Of a stretch of DNA of 64,000 bases, positions 58,606 to 64,000 are shown piece by piece. A program made the translations under genes and the position numbers. Source of the stretch: Ehretia macrophylla (taxonomy: Eukaryota; Streptophyta; Magnoliopsida; Boraginales; Ehretiaceae); assembly GCA_037974665.1 (NCBI GenBank), contig CM075773.1, forward strand, positions 19,830,146-19,894,145, given 5' to 3'. Numbering within the stretch: the first letter of the stretch is position 1; each line of letters begins with the position of its first letter. Below the pieces are notes generated by a model. It searched no databases and was not told the origin of the DNA. It saw only the letters and a program-made list of their open reading frames with translations.

Positions 58606-60073
58606 CCAGCAAAGCGGGATAAGCTGCCCCACCGTAGAGCTCTCGGAGAGCTTTCCAACGGTATGCTGTGGGCCGCGTAACTCCTTGCGGATCAAAAGTT
58701 ATGGGCTCCGGAGGGACAGAGACCTAGTCCCAGGCCACACGACCTCGGTTTGCGGGACCAGCCTCCACGTGATGCGAAGTTGCCTTGCCCAAGTTGCCGT
58801 GGGATTCGGTAATAGAAATGTGACGGATTTGGTTGTCGTCCTTTTCGCGGCTCACAACGCGCGATCTGGGACGGAAAAACAGCCCAAAAGAAGAAAAGTG
58901 TCATGAAACTGATGGAAACGTTCGATTTTGGCCTCAAAAAAAAGTCCAAGAGAAGCGAGATTAGCTGCCCCGTCGTAGAGCTCTCGGAGAGCTTTCCAAC
59001 GGTATGCTGTGGGCCGCAAAACTACTTGCGGATCAAAAGTTATGGGCTCCGGAGCGACGGAGACCGGGTCCCAAGCCACACGACCTCGGTTTGCGGGCCC
59101 AGCCTCCACGTGATGCGAAGTTGCCTTGCCCAAGGTGCCGTGGGATTTGGTAACAGAAATGTGACGGATTAGTTTGTCGTCCTTTACGCGGCTCACGACG
59201 CGCGATCTGGGTCCGAAAAACAGTGCAAAAGAAGAAAAGTGTCCCGAAATTGATAAAAACGTTCGATTTTGGGCTCCGAAAAAAGGCCCAACGAAGCGAG
59301 CTTGGCTGCCTCGCCGTAGAGCTCTCGGAGTGCTTTCCAATGGTATGCTGTGGGCCGCGTAACTCCTTGCGGATCAAAAGTTATGGGCTCCGGAGGGATA
59401 GAGACCTAGTCCCAGGCCACACGACCTTGGTTTGCGGGCCCAGCCTCCACATGATACGAAGTTGCCTTGCCCAAGTTGCCGTGGGATTCGGTAACAGAAA
59501 TGTGACGAATTTGGTTGTCGTCCTTTTTGCGGCTCACGACGCGCGATCTGGGACGGAAAAACAGCCCAAAAGAAGAAAAGTGTCCCGAAATTGATGAAAT
59601 CGTTCGATTTTGGGCTCCGAAAAAAGGCCCAGCAAAGCTGGCTTAGCTGCCCCGTCGTAGAGCTCTCGGAGAGCTTTCCAACGGTATGCTGTGGGCTGCG
59701 TAACTACTTGCGGATCAAAAGTTATGGGCTCCGGAGGGACAGGGACCGGGTCCCAGGCCACACGACCTCGGTTTGCGGGCCCAGCCTCCACGTGATGCGA
59801 AGTTGCCTTGCCCAAGGTGCCGTGGGATTCGGTAACAGAAATGTGACGGATTAGGTTGTCGTCATTTTCGCGGCTCACGACGCGCGATCTGGTTCGGAAA
59901 AACAGTGCAAAAGAAGAAAAGTGTCCCGAAACTGATGAAAACGTTCGAATTTGGGCTCGAAAAAAAGGCCCAGCGAAGCAAGCTTCGCTGTCGCGCCGTA
60001 GAGCTCTCGGAGAGCTTTCCAATGGTATGCTGTGGGCTGCGTAACTTCTTGCAGATCAAAAGTTATGGGCTCC
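58606..60073 (-). repeat. D-array block, copy 1 of an ~11-monomer unit
   Basis: This 1.47-kb block is matched by 62354 to about 63821 at an offset of about 3748 bp (11 monomers). Shared variants include CAGCAAAGCGGGATAAGC at the start and CCTCAAAAAAAAGTCCAAG. The second copy is preceded by normal satellite, so it shows what stood left of 58606 before the LTR. Confidence 0.75.
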
Positions 60074-62119
60074 GGACCGTCAGAGACCTGGTCCCAATCC
60101 ACACGACCTCGGTTTGCGGGCCCAGTCTCCACGTGATGCGAAGTTTCCTTGCCCAAGGTGCCGTGGGATTCGGCAACAGAAATGTGACAGAATAGGTTGT
60201 CGTCCTTTTCGCGGCTCACGACCCGCGATCTGGGACGGAAAAACTTCGCAAAAGAAGAAAAGTGTCCCGAAATTGATGAAAACGTTCGATTTTGGGCTCC
60301 GAAAAGAGTCCCAGCAAAGCGGGCAAAGCTGCCCCGTCGTAGAGCTCTCGCAGAGCTTTCCAATGGTATGCTGTGGGCCGCGTAACTTCTTGCAGATCAA
60401 AAGTTATGGGCTCCGGACAGTCAGAGACCTGGTCCCAATCCACACGACCTCGGTTTGCGGGCCAAGCCTCCATGTGATGCGAAGTTGTCTTGCCCAAGGT
60501 GCCGTGGGATTCGGTAACAGAAATGTGACGGATTAGGTTGTCGTCCTTTTTGCGGCTCACGACGCGCGATCTGGGATGAAAAAACAGCGCAAAAGAAGTA
60601 AAGTGTCCTGAAACTGATGGAAACGTTCGATTTTGGCCTAAAAAAAAAGTCCAAGCGAAGCGAGATTAGCGGCCTCGTCGTAGAGCTCTCGGAGAGCTTT
60701 CCAACGGTATGCTGTGGGCCGCGTAACTACTTGCGGATCAAAAGTTATGGGCTCCGGAGCGACGGAGACCGGGTCTCAAGCCACACGACCTCGGTTTGCG
60801 GGCCCAGCCTCCACGTGATGCGAAGTTGCCTTGCCCAAGGTGCCGTGGGATTCGGTAACAGAAATGTGACGGATTAGGTTGTCGTCCTTTTCGCGGCTCA
60901 CGACGCGCGATCTGGTTCGGAAAAACAGTGCAAAAGAAGAAAAGTGTCCCGAAACTGATGAAAACGTTCGATTTTGGGCTCGAAAAAAAGGCCCAGCAAA
61001 GCATGCTTCGATGCCCCGCCGTAGAGCTCTCGGAGTGCTTTCCAACGGTATGCTGTGGGCCGCGTAACTCCTTGCGGATCAAAAGTTATGGGCTGCGGAC
61101 CGTCAGAGACCTGGTCCCAATCCACACGACCTCGGTTTGCGGGCCCAGTCTCCACGTGATGCGAAGTTTCCTTGCCCAAGGTGCCGTGGGATTCGGCAAC
61201 AGAAATGTGACAGAATAGGTTGTCGTCCTTTTCGCGGCTCACGACCCGCGATCTGGGACGGAAAAACTTCGCAAAAGAAGAAAAGTGTCCCGAAATTGAT
61301 GAAAACGTTCGATTTTGGGCTCCGAAAAGAGTCCCAGCAAAGCGGGCAAAGCTGCCCCGTCGTAGAGCTCTCGCAGAGCTTTCCAATGGTATGCTGTGGG
61401 CCGCGTAACTTCTTGCAGATCAAAAGTTATGGGCTCCGGACAGTCAGAGACCTGGTCCCAATCCACACGACCTCGGTTTGCGGGCCAAGCCTCCATGTGA
61501 TGCGAAGTTGTCTTGCCCAAGGTGCCGTGGGATTCGGTAACAGAAATGTGACGGGTTAGGTTGTCGTCCTTTTTGCGGCTCACGACGCGCGATCTGGGAT
61601 GAAAAAACAGCGCAAAAGAAGTAAAGTGTCCTGAAACTGATGGAAACGTTCGATTTTGGCCTAAAAAAAAAGTTCAAGCGAAGCGAGATTAGCGGGCTCG
61701 TCGTAGAGCTCTCGGAGAGCTTTCCAACGGTATGCTGTGGGCCACGTAACTCCTTGCGGATCAAAAGTTATGGGCTCCAGAGCGTCGGAGACCTGGTCTC
61801 AAGCCACACGACCTCGGTTTGCGGGCCCAGCCTCCACGTGATGCGAAGTTGCCTTGCCCAAGGTGCCGTGGGATTCGGTAACAGAAATGTGACGGATTAG
61901 GTTGTCGTCCTTTTCGCGGCTCACGACGCGCGATCTGGTTCGGAAAAACAGTGCAAAAGAAGAAAAGTGTCCCGAAACTGATGAAAACGTTCGATTTTGG
62001 GCTCGAAAAAAAGGCCCAGCAAAGCATGCTTCGATGCCCCGCCGTAGAGCTCTCGGAGTGCTTTCCAACGGTATGTTGTGGGCCGCGTAACTCCTTGCGG
62101 ATCAAAAGTTATGGGCTGC
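60074..62119 (-). repeat. 1023-bp trimer, two nearly identical tandem copies
   Basis: Sequence from about 60074 repeats from about 61097 at an offset of exactly 1023 bp (three 341-bp monomers). Only a handful of differences are visible, clustered near 60660-60770 against 61680-61795. The match breaks down abruptly just before 60074 and after 62119. Within the unit, neighbouring monomers differ at many positions, so this is a very recent three-monomer duplication. Confidence 0.88.
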
Positions 62120-62353
62120 GGACCGTCAGAGAGGTCCCAAGCCACACGACCTCGGTTTACCGGCCCAGCCTCCACGTGATGCGGAGTTGCCTTGCCCAAT
62201 GTGCCGTGGGATTGAGTAACAGAAATGTAGCGGATTAGGTTGTCGTCCTTTTCGCGGCTCATGACGCGCGATCTGGGACGAAAAAACAGTGCAAAAGAAG
62301 AAAAGTGTCGCAAAACTGATAAAATCGTTCGATTTTGGGCTCCGAAAAAAGGT

Positions 62354-63821
62354 CCAGCAAAGCGGGATAAGCCGCCCCGCCATAGAGCTCTCGGAGAGCT
62401 TTCCAACGGTATGCTGTAGGCCGCGTAACTCCTTGCGGATCAAAAGTTATGGGCTCCGGAGGGACAGAGACCTAGTCCCAGGCCACACGACCTCGGTTTG
62501 CGGGCCCAGCCTCCACGTGATGCGAAGTTACCATGCCCAAGTTGCTGTGGGATTCGGCAACAGAAATGTGACGGATTTGGTTGTCGTCCTTTTTGCGGTT
62601 CACGACGCGCGATCTGGGACGGAAAAATAGCCCAAAAGAAGAAAAGTGTCCTGAAACTGATGGAAACTTTCGATTTTGGCCTCAAAAAAAAGTCCAAGCG
62701 AAGCGAGATTAGCTGCCCCGTCGTAGAGCTCTCGGAGAGCTTTCCAACGGTATGCTGTGGCCACGTAACTACTTGCGGATCAAAAGTTATGGGCTCCGGA
62801 GCGACGGAGACCGGGTCCCAAGCCACACGACCTCGGTTTACAGGCCCAGCCTCCACGTGATGCGAAGTTTCCTTGCCCAAGGTGCCGTGGGATTCGGTAA
62901 CAGAAATGTGACGGATTAGGTTGTCGATCTTTACACGGCTCACGACGCGCGATCTGGGTCCGAAAAACAGTGCAAAAGAAGAAAAGTGTCCTGAAATTGA
63001 TAAAAACGTTCGATTTTGGGCTCCGAAAAAAGGCCCAGCGAAGCGGGCTTTGCTGCCTCGCCGTAAAGCACTCGGAGTGCTTTCCAACGGTATGCCGTGG
63101 GTCGCCTAACTCCTTGCGGATCAAAAGTTATGGGCTCCGGAGGGACAGAGACCTAGTCCCAGGCCACACGACCTCGGTTTGCGGGCCCAGCCTCCACGTG
63201 ATGCGAAGTTGCCTTGCCCAAGTTGCCGTGGGATTCGGTAACAGAAATCTGACGAATTTGGTTGTCGTCTTTTTTGCGGCTCACGACGAGCGATTTGGGA
63301 CGGAAAAACAGCCCAAAAGAAGAAAAGTGTCCCGAAATTGATGAAATCGTTCGATGTTGGGCTCCGAAAAAAGGCCCAGCGAAGCGGGTTTAGCTGCCCC
63401 GTCGTAGAGATCTCGGAGAGCTTTCCAACGATATGCTGTGGGCTGCGTAACTACTTGCGGATCAAAAGTTATGGGCTCCGGAGGGACAGGGACCGGGTCC
63501 CAGGCCACACGACCTCGGTTTGCGGGCCCAGCCTCCACGTGATGCGAAGTTACCTTGCCCAAGGTGCCGTGGGATTCGGCAACAGAAATGTGACAGAATA
63601 GGTTGTCGTCCTTTTTACGGCTCACGACGCGCGATTTGGGACGAAAAAACAGCGTAAAAGAAGAAAAGTGTACCGAAACTGATGAAAATGTTCGATTTTG
63701 AGCTTAGAAAAATGTCCCAGCAAAGCGGGCTTAGCTGCCCTGTCGTAGAGCTCTCGGAGAGCTTTCCAACGGTATGCTGTGGGCCGCGTAACTTCTTGCA
63801 GATCAAAAGTTATGGGCTCCG
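62354..63821 (-). repeat. D-array block, copy 2 of an ~11-monomer unit
   Basis: Matches 58606-60073. Here the satellite is continuous on its left side (AAAAAAGGT then CCAGCAAAGCGGG), giving an empty-site reference for the right edge of the lone LTR. After about 63821 the sequence again resembles the start of the trimer unit, as expected for a repeating higher-order unit. Confidence 0.75.
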
Positions 63822-64000
63822 GACCGTCAGAGACCTGGTCCCAAGCCACACGACCTCGGTTTGCGGGCCCAGCCTCCATGTGATGCGAAGCTGTCTTGCC
63901 CAAGGTGCCATGGGATTCGGTAACAGAAATGTGACGGATTAGGTTGTCGTCCTTTTCGCGGCTCACGACGTGCGAACTGGGACGAAAAAACAGCGCAAAA

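Larger units (their letters stand above)
58606..64000 (-). repeat. Satellite array D, 341-bp subfamily, reverse orientation
   Basis: About 16 monomers of the same satellite read on the minus strand. The phase marker GTAGAGCTCTCGGAGAGC recurs at 58634, 58975 and 59316, giving a 341-bp period. On the minus strand the D monomers consistently carry CGCGCGTCGTGAGCCGCG and GGCAAGGCAACTTCGCATC where arrays A-C have CGTACGTCGTGAGCTGCG and ACGAGACAACTTCACTTC. This is a distinct subfamily, not just an inverted piece of array C. It continues beyond the window. Confidence 0.95.

Noticed and set aside
54775-58610. ACAGC/CCAGC as a one-mismatch target-site duplication of an ordinary solo LTR
   Set aside because: The two flanks are in opposite satellite orientation and phase, and each has an uninterrupted paralogue that does not contain the other. 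The 4/5 match is best explained by chance.
58606-64000. 160-215-codon open frames on the minus strand of array D
   Set aside because: They are satellite read-through, overlapping open frames on the other strand. Length depends on chance loss of one recurring stop per 341-bp monomer.
1-64000. 5S or other rDNA spacer origin of the satellite
   Set aside because: No 5S, 5.8S, 18S or 25S coding sequence is recognisable anywhere in the window.

Overview
This window is plant repeat DNA. I found no ordinary host gene, tRNA, rRNA or CRISPR array. Four blocks of one roughly 342-bp tandem satellite make up about two thirds of it, and three related Ty3/gypsy (chromovirus-type) LTR retrotransposon insertions interrupt them. 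A flowering-plant source is inferred from the long-LTR chromovirus with a C-terminal chromodomain, the initiator-Met-tRNA primer site, and the megabase-style satellite organisation. I cannot name the species. The setting fits a pericentromeric or other heterochromatic satellite domain, but no centromere-specific signal was seen.

Layout. 1-3653: satellite array A (+ orientation). 3654-15557: element 1, a structurally complete minus-strand retrotransposon with two LTRs of about 3.55 kb, a perfect AGTTA target-site duplication, a primer-binding site, a polypurine tract and one uninterrupted 1529-codon gag-pol frame. 15558-29173: array B (+), in phase with A across element 1. 29174-33863: element 2, a plus-strand, 5'-truncated relative that keeps about 550 bp of internal sequence and a 4.14-kb 3' LTR, with a scrambled, filler-like left junction. 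33864-54779: array C (+). 54780-58605: a lone 3.83-kb LTR (element 3). 58606-64000: array D, a distinct 341-bp subfamily of the same satellite in the opposite orientation.

The satellite shows layered higher-order structure. There are dimers (684 bp), trimers (1023 bp in D; 1039 bp in B, where a monomer with a 13-bp insertion makes the unit longer), a hexamer (2053 bp in A), an apparent 11-monomer unit (about 3748 bp in D), and dispersed multi-monomer block copies in B and C. These are footprints of unequal exchange and segmental amplification.

The most informative locus is the lone LTR at 54780-58605. It sits exactly where satellite orientation and subfamily both change. Its left flank has an uninterrupted paralogue at about 40774 and its right flank has one at about 62354. 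The two sides therefore come from two different pre-insertion sites, which suggests recombination between two LTR copies rather than a simple solo LTR. All coordinates and comparisons were made by eye, and percentages are estimates.
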